From: Buttiauxella gaviniae
GTDB lineage: Bacteria; Pseudomonadota; Gammaproteobacteria; Enterobacterales; Enterobacteriaceae
Reading direction: 5' to 3'
DNA length: 64,000 nucleotides
Assembly (NCBI RefSeq): GCF_040786275.1
Contig: NZ_JBFMVT010000002.1
Coordinates: 4,340,001 to 4,404,000 of the forward strand
Positions 1 through 8,412 of this stretch are shown here, piece by piece; within the stretch, counting starts at the first letter, position 1, and each line of letters opens with the position of its first letter. Below the pieces are notes generated by a model. It was given only the letters and a program-made list of their open reading frames with translations, did not search any database and was not told the DNA's origin. Made by a program: the position numbers and the translations under genes.

Positions 1-3000
1 GCTCGCCCTGCTTCACCGTCTGGCCCGCTTCGACGAGGATCTTCCAGATATTGCCGTTAAGATCCGCACTCACCAGTTGGCCTTCCTGCTCTTCACAAAC
101 GTCCAGCGCATCGGTCATCGCGCTCTCAACGGCGGCATTATCCTGCTCTTTCCAGTTCGCCACTTCGCGTTCAAACGCCGTTTTCTGGCGGCTGCGGAAA
201 TCGGAAATATCATCGGCGTTATCAGCCAGGAAATGGGTGTACCCGGCGAAATCAAACTCCACCTCTTCTACGCGAACCTGCGCTCGCCCCTCACGGAAGT
301 CTGCGCGGAAAGCCGTCAACTCCTCTTCTGTCACCGGATAGAAACGCACCTGATCGAAGAATTTCAGCAGCCAGGGTTCATTGCCAAACTGGTCGTTCTT
401 CAGGAATTTGTTCCAGATAGGCACTGTGCGCCCCACCAGTTGGTATCCACCCGGTGAATCCATGCCGTAGATACACATATACATACCGCCAATGCCCACG
501 GTGCCTTCCGCAGTCCAGGTGCGAGCGGGGTTATATTTCGAACTAAGCAAGCGGTGGCGCGGGTCAAGAGGAACCGCGCAAGGTGCGCCGAGATAGACAT
601 CCCCGAGGCCAAGAATGAGATAGCTGGCATCAAAGAGGATCTTTTTCACCTCATCACGATGGGCCAGGCCATTGGTGCGCTGAATGAAATCAACGTTATT
701 GGGCAGCCAGGGCGCATCGGCCCGCACCGTCTCTTGATAGCGCTCTACCGCCGCCAGCGTGGCGCTGTCCTCAAATGCCATCGGCAGATGCACAATGCGT
801 GACGGGATTTTCAGCCGGGTCACATCCCCAAGCTGTTTTTCCAGGCTCAGCAGCATCGTCAGCAGTTGCGACTGAGAAATATGCTGGCTGTCGTAGCGCA
901 CCTGGAGTGAACGCACGCCAGGGGAAAGCTCCTCAATACCGGAAATATCAGCCTGCCTGATGGCTTTCATCAGCAGATAAATTCGCAGACGCAGGGCCAG
1001 ATCCAGCACGTTGTCGCCGTATTCAATCAGCAGGTAATTATCCCCCGCCTGGCGATACACAACGGCAGGTAAACCGCTCTGCGCCTCTAGTTCTGCCAGA
1101 ATCGCAGCGCTTGAGGTGGTGGTTGGCGTAATCGGCGGATGCAAATCCGGCAGCGTCTGAACATGCAACAGATTAGTGACCGCCACCTCCTGGGCTATCT
1201 CCAGAGATTGCGCATGTTCAAAGGTAATGGCGTGGAAGCGAATACGGTCTCCGGGTTTCACCTGCCCAACTTTCCACAATTCCGCTTTGGCAATCGTTAC
1301 GGGGCAGACAAACCCGCCGAGACTCGGGCCATCACGCGTCAGGATCACCGGGAAATCGCCGGTGAAATTCACCGCGCCAATCGCATATTCGCAATCATGA
1401 ACGTTAGAGGGATGAAGCCCCGCCTCGCCGCCGTCGGCTCGCGTCCATTCCGGTTTCGGGCCAACAAGGCGCACACCCAGTCGGTTGGAGTTGTAGTGCA
1501 CCTGCCATTCGGCATCAAAGAACGTCTGCATCGATTCAGGCGTAAAGAAATCCGGCGCACCGTGCGGGCCATACAGCACGCCAATTTCCCAGACATCGCC
1601 GTACTGCGGAATCACAGAGGGTTCCGGCGTTTGCGGGAGCGAAATCGGTGCGGGCGTGGTACACGCGGGTAAACACGGCTGGGAGATCGCCAGCACATCT
1701 GCTACGCGCAGCGTACGCCCGGCATGGCCGCCGAACTGCCCAAGTGCGAACGTCGAACGGCTGCCGAGATAGACCGGAACATCAAAGCCGTTGCGCACCG
1801 CAAGGTAGGTACGGCAGCCGGAGGTGGCGCGCCCCAGTTTCAGGGTTTGCCCCGCTTTGACAATCAGCGGCTGCCAGTACGGCACGGCTTCGCCATCAAG
1901 GGTTGCCGGGCAATCGGCTCCGGTTAATGCGATGGTCGCATCGCAGTGAAAACGAAGCGTCGGCCCCTGCAATGTAAACTCAAGCCCGGCGGCAGACGGA
2001 TGGTTACCGACAATGCGGTTTGCCAGACGAAACGCAAAATCATCCATCGGGCCGGACGGCGGGACGCCAATATCCCAGTAACCCAGGCGGCCTGGGGAGT
2101 CCTGCACGCTGCTCCAGGTTCCGGGCTCCAGCACTTCCACGGCATGCGCCCGGTAAACCACGCTATCGAGCAGGCGTGTCCACATCATTCCGGCTTTAAA
2201 TTCTGCCAGTTGGACGATTTGGCGCAGGTAATCCAGGTTTGTGGCGATACCGTGTAAACGCGTAGCGGCAAGGGCGGAGTTCAGTTTACTTAACGCCTGC
2301 TGACGATCTTCCCCGTGAACGATCACTTTGGCGATCATCGGATCGTAAAAAGCACTGACTTCGCTTCCTGTGCTGACCCAACCGTCGACGCGAACATCGC
2401 TCGGGAATTCAACATCGGTTAGTACGCCAGGGGATGGCAGAAAGTTTTTCAGCGCGTCTTCAGCATAAATTCGCACTTCAATGGCTGCCCCTTTCGGCGG
2501 CTGCGCCATACGCGCCAAGTCGAGCGTGACGCCTGCGGCGATGTTTATCATGCACTCGATGAGATCCAGCCCGGTGACCATTTCCGTTACCGGATGCTCA
2601 ACCTGCAAACGGGTATTTACTTCAAGGAAGTAAAACGCATCCCGGGCGGCATCATAGATAAACTCTACGGTGCCCGCGCTGCGGTAATTCACCGACTCGC
2701 CCAGAGCCACCGCCGCGGCATGAATCGCTTCGCGTGTGGCCTGCGGCAGATTGGGGGCTGGCGTTTCTTCAACGACTTTTTGATTGCGGCGCTGCAAAGA
2801 GCAGTCGCGCTCGCCTAAGGCAACCACGGTGCCATTCCCGTCGCCAAAAATTTGTACTTCAAGGTGACGGGCGCGATCGACAAAACGTTCAATAAACACG
2901 CCGTCGTCGCTGAAAAACTGCTGCCCCATGCGCTTGACGCTCGCCCAGGCTTCAATCAAACCGGCTTCATCTTCGCAGCGCGTGAGCCCTATCCCCCCGC

Positions 3001-3484
3001 CGCCTGCGGTGGTTTTCAGCATCACCGGATAACCAATTTCAGCCGCTGCCAGTTGCGCCTCTTTGAGCGTCACCAGCAGGCCGGTTCCCGGCGTCATCGG
3101 TACATTAGCTTTAAATGCCAGTTCGCGAGCCCGATGTTTCAGGCCAAAATCACGGATTTGGCTGGCGGTCGGGCCGATAAAAACCAGATCCGCATCTGCG
3201 CAGGCTTGCGCAAACTCCGCGCGCTCGGACAAAAAACCGTAGCCGGGAAAAATCGCCTGCGCACCGCTGGCTTTCGCTGCCGCAATAATTTTCCCCATAT
3301 CGAGATAACTGTCTGCGGCTTTTTCTCCCCCGAGCGCAATAGACATATCGGCGTCTACCACATGCTGCGCGTTAGCGTCGGGCTCGGAGTAAACCGCAAC
3401 ACTCGTAATGCCCATTTTTTTCAGCGTTTTAATGGCACGAACGGCTATTTCACCGCGGTTTGCTACTAATACAGAGCGAAACAT
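1..3484 (-). CDS. uca: Urea carboxylase, 3' end outside the window
   Basis: Biotin- and ATP-dependent carboxylation of urea to allophanate, the first step of the urea amidolyase route. 1161 codons are present; about 40 C-terminal residues, including the biotinyl-lysine of the lipoyl domain, lie beyond the left edge. Order seen: biotin carboxylase domain (about 1-450) with GYGFLSE at 81-87, the ATP-grasp glycine loop GGGGIG at 161-166 and EVNTRLQVEHPVTE near 285; then an AHS2/KipA-type half (about 480-780), an AHS1/KipI-type half (about 800-1020), and the start of the lipoyl domain. The start ATG follows AGGAGG by 7 bases, and the stop of the allophanate hydrolase gene lies 9 bases upstream, so the two are co-transcribed and probably translationally linked. 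Some members of this family are guanidine carboxylases; no guanidine riboswitch or deiminase gene is visible here, so urea is preferred but not proven. Confidence 0.93.
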   Translation of the reverse strand, partial: MFRSVLVANRGEIAVRAIKTLKKMGITSVAVYSEPDANAQHVVDADMSIALGGEKAADSYLDMGKIIAAAKASGAQAIFPGYGFLSERAEFAQACADADLVFIGPTASQIRDFGLKHRARELAFKANVPMTPGTGLLVTLKEAQLAAAEIGYPVMLKTTAGGGGIGLTRCEDEAGLIEAWASVKRMGQQFFSDDGVFIERFVDRARHLEVQIFGDGNGTVVALGERDCSLQRRNQKVVEETPAPNLPQATREAIHAAAVALGESVNYRSAGTVEFIYDAARDAFYFLEVNTRLQVEHPVTEMVTGLDLIECMINIAAGVTLDLARMAQPPKGAAIEVRIYAEDALKNFLPSPGVLTDVEFPSDVRVDGWVSTGSEVSAFYDPMIAKVIVHGEDRQQALSKLNSALAATRLHGIATNLDYLRQIVQLAEFKAGMMWTRLLDSVVYRAHAVEVLEPGTWSSVQDSPGRLGYWDIGVPPSGPMDDFAFRLANRIVGNHPSAAGLEFTLQGPTLRFHCDATIALTGADCPATLDGEAVPYWQPLIVKAGQTLKLGRATSGCRTYLAVRNGFDVPVYLGSRSTFALGQFGGHAGRTLRVADVLAISQPCLPACTTPAPISLPQTPEPSVIPQYGDVWEIGVLYGPHGAPDFFTPESMQTFFDAEWQVHYNSNRLGVRLVGPKPEWTRADGGEAGLHPSNVHDCEYAIGAVNFTGDFPVILTRDGPSLGGFVCPVTIAKAELWKVGQVKPGDRIRFHAITFEHAQSLEIAQEVAVTNLLHVQTLPDLHPPITPTTTSSAAILAELEAQSGLPAVVYRQAGDNYLLIEYGDNVLDLALRLRIYLLMKAIRQADISGIEELSPGVRSLQVRYDSQHISQSQLLTMLLSLEKQLGDVTRLKIPSRIVHLPMAFEDSATLAAVERYQETVRADAPWLPNNVDFIQRTNGLAHRDEVKKILFDASYLILGLGDVYLGAPCAVPLDPRHRLLSSKYNPARTWTAEGTVGIGGMYMCIYGMDSPGGYQLVGRTVPIWNKFLKNDQFGNEPWLLKFFDQVRFYPVTEEELTAFRADFREGRAQVRVEEVEFDFAGYTHFLADNADDISDFRSRQKTAFEREVANWKEQDNAAVESAMTDALDVCEEQEGQLVSADLNGNIWKILVEAGQTVKQGE

Positions 3485-3493
3485 AATCCCTCC

Positions 3494-5290
3494 TCAGGCG
3501 CTATGGTGACGGGCAAGCCAGGCTTTCCAGCCGCCCCATGCGGTGATGTCCGTGGCGTCGCTTAATGCGGCGGGTTCGCAAATAAAGCCCTTCACGCTCT
3601 CCCCGTTTTCAAGCGTCAAAGTGCCAATGCCGAGAGGCGCAGGAATCTCCGCAACGAACTCACCAAAACGCGCCAGGGGAATGTCCCAAAGTTCAACCGC
3701 AATCGGCTGCCCTTCATGGCTTCGGGCCAGCCCTGGTTTTGGCGGTTGGGTGTTGGCTAAGGCGTAAAGTCGGTAATGGGCGGCGGTGCGCGATTCTTCG
3801 ATAAACACCGCATTTCGCGTGGTGAGCTGGTGGTTCAGCGGCATTCCCCGCAGATGCGCACCGACAACGGCCACGCGAACGTGATTGACGGAAGGTTTTG
3901 CGGCAGCGCTCGCAGGAAGCGTTTTATTCGTTGCGCCCAACGGTAAATTCAGCGCCTGCTGCCAGGCGATTCCAAAGTGGCTTAACGCGTTGTCGTGCCA
4001 TGCGGGAGCAATCAGCGTGATGCCCGCCGGTAAGCCGTCTGCGCGGAAATCCCCCGGCAGCGCAAGAGCACACAGATCGGCCAGATTGGTGAAGTTGGTG
4101 TAGGTGCCAAACTGCGAGTTAAAGCGCACCGGCTCCTGCGCCATCTCAGCAATTGTGCGGATAGTGGGCGATGTGGGCACCACCAGTGCGTCATATTCGC
4201 TTAACTGTGCGTTAATTTTCCGGGCCAGTTCGGCGCGGGTGTATTCCGCCTGCCAGGCATCGCACGCGCTGTAATTCAGGCCGTTCGCTACGATGCCACG
4301 CACGGTGGGGTCCATCGCATCTGGCTGGGTATTAAATATCGCCCCTACCGCCATGGTGCGCTCCGCAACCCATGCGGCCTGGTAAAGCTGTTCGGCAAGT
4401 TGGCTAAACGCGCTGAAATCTATCGGTACGAGTTCCGCGCCTGACAGCTCTAAACGTGCAAGCGTTCTGGCAAAAGCTGCTTCGCTACAGGCGTCACCAA
4501 AAAATTCCAGTTTGTCGGGAATGGCAAAGCGCAATTTTTCACGAAAACGAGCCGGGGCCGTTTGCGGATTCGCGCGAGAGTACGGATCTTGCGGATCGTA
4601 GCCACCGGCAATGGCGGCCACGGTTTGGGCGTCTTCAACGGTCAGGGCGAAAATCGACACGCAGTCGTTGAGACGGCAAGCGGGCACCACGCCTGCGGTA
4701 GAAAGCCAGCCTTTGGTCGGTTTCAGGCCCACAATATTATTAAAACCGGCAGGCACGCGCCCGGAGCCTGCGGTATCTGTCCCCAGCGAAAAACAGACCA
4801 GCCCACGCGCCACGACCGATGCCGAACCTGAACTTGATCCGCCGCTAACATATTCCGGATTAAAGCTGTTTTTGACCGCGCCAAATGGGGAGCGCGTGCC
4901 CACAAGCCCAGTGGCAAACTGGTCGAGGTTAGTTTTGCCCACCACAATCGCCCCAGCGGCTTTCAGGCGAGCAATAACCGTGGCATCTTTTTCAGGTGTA
5001 TAAGTAAAAGCCGGGCAACCGGCACTGGTCGGCATTCCTGCGACATCAATATTATCTTTGACGGCAAAAGGCACGCCTAATAAAGCAAAGTCAGCAGCTT
5101 GTTTTTCACCAGAATTAATTGTGTGAAAAATTGTGGTTAATTGAGCATAGATTTCATCCTGCGTTGCAATATATATCCACGCATTATCATCGTGGGATAA
5201 ATCCCCATGAATTTGCTGATATGCCGCCGCAAGCTGCTGCGGGTGCTGGCGGTAACTCGCGACCCATTCAGACAAAGTGGCTACTGACAT
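3494..5290 (-). CDS. atzF: Allophanate hydrolase
   Basis: Hydrolyses allophanate, the product of urea carboxylase, to two ammonia and two CO2 in the cytosol. The 598-residue protein has an N-terminal amidase-signature domain with the Ser-cisSer-Lys triad: Lys78 in PFAVKDNIDVAG, the GGSSSGSA loop near 150-157 and nucleophile Ser176 in GTDTAGSGR. The C-terminal 130 residues form the small AtzF-type domain (around HVRVAVVGAHLRG). I chose the ATG at 5290 because a GGGA stands 9 bases before it; an in-frame ATG 15 bases further upstream has no ribosome binding site. It is the first gene of the operon with urea carboxylase. Transcription should start near 5320 from the sigma-54 promoter described separately. 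Confidence 0.93.
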   Translation of the reverse strand: MSVATLSEWVASYRQHPQQLAAAYQQIHGDLSHDDNAWIYIATQDEIYAQLTTIFHTINSGEKQAADFALLGVPFAVKDNIDVAGMPTSAGCPAFTYTPEKDATVIARLKAAGAIVVGKTNLDQFATGLVGTRSPFGAVKNSFNPEYVSGGSSSGSASVVARGLVCFSLGTDTAGSGRVPAGFNNIVGLKPTKGWLSTAGVVPACRLNDCVSIFALTVEDAQTVAAIAGGYDPQDPYSRANPQTAPARFREKLRFAIPDKLEFFGDACSEAAFARTLARLELSGAELVPIDFSAFSQLAEQLYQAAWVAERTMAVGAIFNTQPDAMDPTVRGIVANGLNYSACDAWQAEYTRAELARKINAQLSEYDALVVPTSPTIRTIAEMAQEPVRFNSQFGTYTNFTNLADLCALALPGDFRADGLPAGITLIAPAWHDNALSHFGIAWQQALNLPLGATNKTLPASAAAKPSVNHVRVAVVGAHLRGMPLNHQLTTRNAVFIEESRTAAHYRLYALANTQPPKPGLARSHEGQPIAVELWDIPLARFGEFVAEIPAPLGIGTLTLENGESVKGFICEPAALSDATDITAWGGWKAWLARHHSA

Positions 5291-5330
5291 AAACTGGAAT
5301 CCCATCTGGTATACAAGATGAGAGGAATAA

Positions 5331-5346
5331 AGCAGTTATCGTGCCA
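5331..5346 (-). promoter_or_regulatory. Sigma-54 promoter for allophanate hydrolase / urea carboxylase
   Basis: On the minus strand the sequence TGGCACGATAACTGCT has the invariant GG and GC separated by exactly 10 bases, as required for RpoN (-24/-12) promoters, and the -24 box TGGCAC is perfect. The expected start of transcription is near 5320, leaving a leader of about 30 bases, too short for a riboswitch. Sigma-54 promoters need an enhancer-binding activator, and two NtrC-like sites lie upstream. Confidence 0.82.
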
Positions 5347-5409
5347 TGTTTAAATTTTGTTTTATTTTCAAGGGGTAATAATAAGAATAGTTTTTACTTA
5401 TATTTATTT

Positions 5410-5426
5410 CGCACCATTGCAGCGCG
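5410..5426 (-). promoter_or_regulatory. NtrC-like enhancer site, promoter-proximal
   Basis: Minus-strand CGCGCTGCAATGGTGCG. The right half TGGTGC fits the NtrC consensus (TGCACCA-N3-TGGTGCA) fully, the left half only partly. Its centre lies about 98 bp upstream of the expected transcription start. Confidence 0.55.
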
Positions 5427-5441
5427 TTATTTCTCATTATT

Positions 5442-5458
5442 TGTGGGATAGTGGTGCA
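5442..5458 (-). promoter_or_regulatory. NtrC-like enhancer site, promoter-distal
   Basis: Minus-strand TGCACCACTATCCCACA. The left half TGCACCA is a perfect NtrC half-site, the right half is degenerate. Its centre is 32 bp from the proximal site, three helical turns, the same spacing as the two strong NtrC sites of the E. coli glnA enhancer. Confidence 0.55.
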
Positions 5459-5471
5459 ATTATTAATGGGC

Positions 5472-5492
5472 TTCCCGCCATAAAGGCGGGAA
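5472..5492 (-). terminator. Hairpin after ydcY
   Basis: Perfect inverted repeat TTCCCGCC / GGCGGGAA with a five-base loop, 11 bases past the ydcY stop in the direction of its transcription. There is no clear T-run after it, so it may act as an RNA-stabilising end or as a weak terminator. Confidence 0.5.
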
Positions 5493-5503
5493 ACAGGGAT
5501 GAA

Positions 5504-5737
5504 TTAAATAATCGTCCCGCCTTTAGTTAACTCTTCGCGGCGCTGTTCCGCCTCCGCTCTCTGGTGATGGCCTTTTTGCGCGATCGCCGTGCGTAAACGC
5601 TGCTGCTGGGTATAACGATCTTCGCGAGTCAATTCTGTATCGTCGCTTAGCTCAATCAGCAACACGTTCATGTGCTCGATAACATTCTCAGCAATCGTCG
5701 CGTCTACGCGAGCCGTTACGTCTTCAAGATGGGCCAT
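5504..5737 (-). CDS. ydcY: YdcY family protein (DUF2526)
   Basis: The 77-residue protein matches E. coli YdcY in length and along its whole sequence as I remember it, especially EDRYTQQQRLRTAIA in the middle and LTKGGTI at the end. No function is established for this family. The protein is charged and probably helical and soluble, with no signal peptide or membrane segment. A GGAGAAAA ribosome binding site precedes the ATG. It lies 10 bases after the stop of the alpha/beta hydrolase gene on the same strand, so the two may share a transcript, which ends at the hairpin at 5472-5492. Confidence 0.9.
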   Translation of the reverse strand: MAHLEDVTARVDATIAENVIEHMNVLLIELSDDTELTREDRYTQQQRLRTAIAQKGHHQRAEAEQRREELTKGGTII

Positions 5738-5747
5738 AATTTTCTCC

Positions 5748-6494
5748 TTATTTGCAAAATGATTCTAAAACTTTGGCTAACGCTGATGGGTTTTCCCATG
5801 ACATGGAATGCCCACAATCAGGTAAAACTTCAGTCGTAATGTTCATGATTTTAATCTGCTCGAAGTCACTATCAGGTAGCGATTTTTCGCCAAATATCAG
5901 CGCTTTCGGCTTGGTTAAATCAGCAAACATGTTTATCCATTTATTGCCTTTTATCAGGCTATCAGCCCCTCGCCAGACAGCCCAGGGCGCCGCAACTGAC
6001 AAACTTCCGGCCCACGGACCACTTTCATCGCTAACCATTGAATGATGGATCGTTGAGACATAACCCGCTTCGCTGGTGCTGCAAATTTGTTGGCTAAAGA
6101 ATCCGCCGCCTGGGTGAAAATTGGGTTCCGACACCACCAGCCCGCACAAACTCTCGCCCAGCAATTGCGCCGCCTCGATACTGATACTTCCCCCCATGCT
6201 GTGGCCGTAGAGAAAGAACTTCTCTAATTTCAGATGAGAGATAAGCTCGGCAACCACCTGCGCCTGTTCGGTTATCGAATAGCTATAATCCTTTGGTTTT
6301 TCACTGTATCCGTAACCTGGAAGGTCGATAAGTATGGATCTTCTTCCGGCAAAATTCTTATCAGCGACGACTCGTGGATATTCGTAGGACGACGCGCAAC
6401 CAAGTCCATGCACAAAGACTAAAGGCGTGCCGGTCCCGGGCAAATCCAGCCAGCGGACTCGGCAGTTTGCTACAGCGGAGAAAAACGAATCCAT
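5748..6494 (-). CDS. Alpha/beta hydrolase
   Basis: A 248-residue serine hydrolase of the alpha/beta-fold superfamily. Visible are the oxyanion-hole HG motif (VFVHGLG, about 27-32), the nucleophile elbow YGHSMGG with Ser99, and the catalytic His229 in DCGHSMSWE. There is no signal peptide, so a cytosolic enzyme is expected; the substrate cannot be read from sequence. The open frame continues 49 codons upstream, but those codons come from a GC-rich inverted repeat; the ATG at 6494 has AAGGA eight bases before it and begins the family-like sequence, so I take it as the start. The gene lies between a DppA-like binding protein and ydcY on the same strand, with the repeat separating it from the former. 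Confidence 0.85.
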   Translation of the reverse strand: MDSFFSAVANCRVRWLDLPGTGTPLVFVHGLGCASSYEYPRVVADKNFAGRRSILIDLPGYGYSEKPKDYSYSITEQAQVVAELISHLKLEKFFLYGHSMGGSISIEAAQLLGESLCGLVVSEPNFHPGGGFFSQQICSTSEAGYVSTIHHSMVSDESGPWAGSLSVAAPWAVWRGADSLIKGNKWINMFADLTKPKALIFGEKSLPDSDFEQIKIMNITTEVLPDCGHSMSWENPSALAKVLESFCK

Positions 6495-6526
6495 TTCATT
6501 AATCCTTAGATATTGAACCAGGTTCA

Positions 6527-6641
6527 GACCCCACCCCAACCCTCCCCTTGCCAGGAGAGGGAGCTTAAACACCTCCTCCTTGTCAGGGAAGGGAGCAGTT
6601 AGCTCCTCCCCCTGGCAAGGGGGAGGCTGGGTGGGGGTCAA
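6527..6641. repeat. GC-rich nested inverted repeat
   Basis: A 115-bp block fills the gap between the binding-protein gene and the hydrolase gene. Its two outer arms (about 42 bases each) are imperfect reverse complements, each containing CCCC(A)CCC..., CCTCCCC and TTGCCAGG. Inner sub-hairpins of the type CTCCC-TTGCCAGG-GGGAG repeat. It starts a few bases after the upstream stop codon and ends before the hydrolase ribosome binding site, so the transcript would fold into a strong structure. It resembles the GC-rich intergenic repeats seen in many copies in enterobacterial genomes. Confidence 0.7.
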
Positions 6642-8240
6642 TTAATTCAATTTCGCTTTCGAGAAATCACTGCCGTTCAGGCTGACGCTATAACCCGTTA
6701 CATTGCTGCGCGTGGCGTAGAAAGTTTTCCCGTTAGCAAGCGCAATCCACGGGGCTTGCTCGTAGAACACCTCTTGCGCCTGTTGGTAAAGTTTCGCGCG
6801 CGCCGCAGGGTCGCTGGTCAGTTTGGCTTTTTGGGTCAGCGCATCGTATTGCTTATCGCACCAGCGTGCCGCGTTAGAACCGCTTTTGATACTGCCGCAA
6901 CCGAGCAGCGTGTCCGCGAAGTTATCCGGGTCACCGTTGTCGCTCATCCAGCCATACAGGGCCGATGAATGCTCGCCTTTGCGGATGCCGGAAAGGTACT
7001 CACCCCACTCGAAGGTGACAATTTTCGCCTTCACGCCCACTTTCGCCCAGTCCTGCTGAATCATCTCAGCGATGCGGCGTGAATTAGGGTTGTACGGGCG
7101 CTGAACCGGCATAGACCACAAATCCGTTTCAAAACCCTTCTCGAGGCCTGCCTGTTTGAGCAACGCTTTGGCTTTTTCAGGATCGTAGGCGCGGTCTTTC
7201 AGGTCTTTATCAAAGCCCATCATATTTGGCGGAATCGGAGATTTAGCCACCGTGCCGGACCCCATAAACACCGCATTAATAATCGCCTGTTTATCCACGG
7301 CGTAGTTCAGCGCCTGGCGAACCAGGGCGTTATCAAACGGTTTTTTGGTGGTGTTAAACGCCAGATAGCCGACGTTCAGCCCATCAATGCTGTGTAACGC
7401 CAGGTCTTTATTGGCTTTGATGGCATCAAACTGCACCGGTGCCGGAGCCGGGATTATCTGGCATTCGTTCTTCTGCAATTTCGCCATACGCGTCTGCACA
7501 TTTGGCGTAATCGAGAAGATAAGGTGTTTGGTCGGCACTTCGCCGTTCCAGTAATTTGGGTTCGCCACATAGCGAATCAGGGAGTCGATTTTATACTCCT
7601 GCAACGCATACGGGCCGGTGCCGATCGGTGCGGTATCCACCTTCTCCGGCGTGCCTGCTTTTAGCATGGCATCGGCGTATTCAGCCGAAAGAATCGAGGC
7701 GAAATCCATTCCCCAGTCAGCGAGGAATGCGGCGTTCGGTTCGCTCAGCGTGAACTGGACATGGTAGTCATCAATTTTTTTAACGTCGGTAATCAGCTTA
7801 TCCAGGCCCACGTCATTGAAATATTCGTAATTGGCCTGCGACACGTTGTGGTAAGGGTGTTTCGGGTCTTTCTGGCGCATGACCGAGAAAACAACGTCGT
7901 CGGCATTGAAATCGCGCGTCGGTTTAAACTCTTTATTGCTGTTGAATTTCACCCCTTTACGCAGCGTAAAGGTATAGGTTTTGCCATCCGGGCTGATTTT
8001 CCACTCGGTGGCCAGGGATGGCACCGGCAGGTTATCGCTTGGGCGGAACTCCACCAGGCGGTTATAAAGCGTTTGTGAGCTGGCAACAAACGTTGGCCCG
8101 GAGCTGGCAATTTGCGGGTTGAATGATTCAGGTGAGGCTTCGGAGCAGTAAACCAGCGTGTTATTTGCCGCAGCTAATGCGGCGCTGGCAGGTAATAAGC
8201 TGCTAAGCAGCAGAGCGAGAAGCGTTTTCCCTGTCGACAT
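6642..8240 (-). CDS. DppA-like peptide ABC transporter binding protein (copy 1)
   Basis: A 532-residue periplasmic solute-binding protein of SBP_bac_5 family, clearly related to E. coli DppA (dipeptide and haem binding): LVYCSEASPESFNPQ at the mature N-terminus, [24 protein letters not shown] and [11 protein letters not shown]-type segments are diagnostic. A signal peptide occupies residues 1-24 (hydrophobic core LLALLLSSLLPASAALA). The ATG has GAAGGT eight bases upstream. No permease or ATPase genes stand beside it, so it probably feeds the housekeeping dipeptide transporter. It is a paralogue of the protein encoded at 29931-31535. Ligand preference is unknown. Confidence 0.9.
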   Translation of the reverse strand: MSTGKTLLALLLSSLLPASAALAAANNTLVYCSEASPESFNPQIASSGPTFVASSQTLYNRLVEFRPSDNLPVPSLATEWKISPDGKTYTFTLRKGVKFNSNKEFKPTRDFNADDVVFSVMRQKDPKHPYHNVSQANYEYFNDVGLDKLITDVKKIDDYHVQFTLSEPNAAFLADWGMDFASILSAEYADAMLKAGTPEKVDTAPIGTGPYALQEYKIDSLIRYVANPNYWNGEVPTKHLIFSITPNVQTRMAKLQKNECQIIPAPAPVQFDAIKANKDLALHSIDGLNVGYLAFNTTKKPFDNALVRQALNYAVDKQAIINAVFMGSGTVAKSPIPPNMMGFDKDLKDRAYDPEKAKALLKQAGLEKGFETDLWSMPVQRPYNPNSRRIAEMIQQDWAKVGVKAKIVTFEWGEYLSGIRKGEHSSALYGWMSDNGDPDNFADTLLGCGSIKSGSNAARWCDKQYDALTQKAKLTSDPAARAKLYQQAQEVFYEQAPWIALANGKTFYATRSNVTGYSVSLNGSDFSKAKLN

Positions 8241-8412
8241 GATTTTACCTTCTATGTGCTTGCCAAATGAAAAATGAACTTATTTTTTTAAGTATCAATA
8301 ACACCATAGCCTGCCGTCTGTGACAAATAACAAAAGGCTCTCAGGTTATTCAATAACAGCGAGATTTGTGCAGTTTTACGCCATTACCAGCACAATATCC
8401 CGCCGCCACCGT

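Noticed and set aside
5306-5330. Guanidine riboswitch in the leader of allophanate hydrolase
   Set aside because: The sigma-54 promoter leaves only about 30 leader bases and no paired structure of that class is visible.
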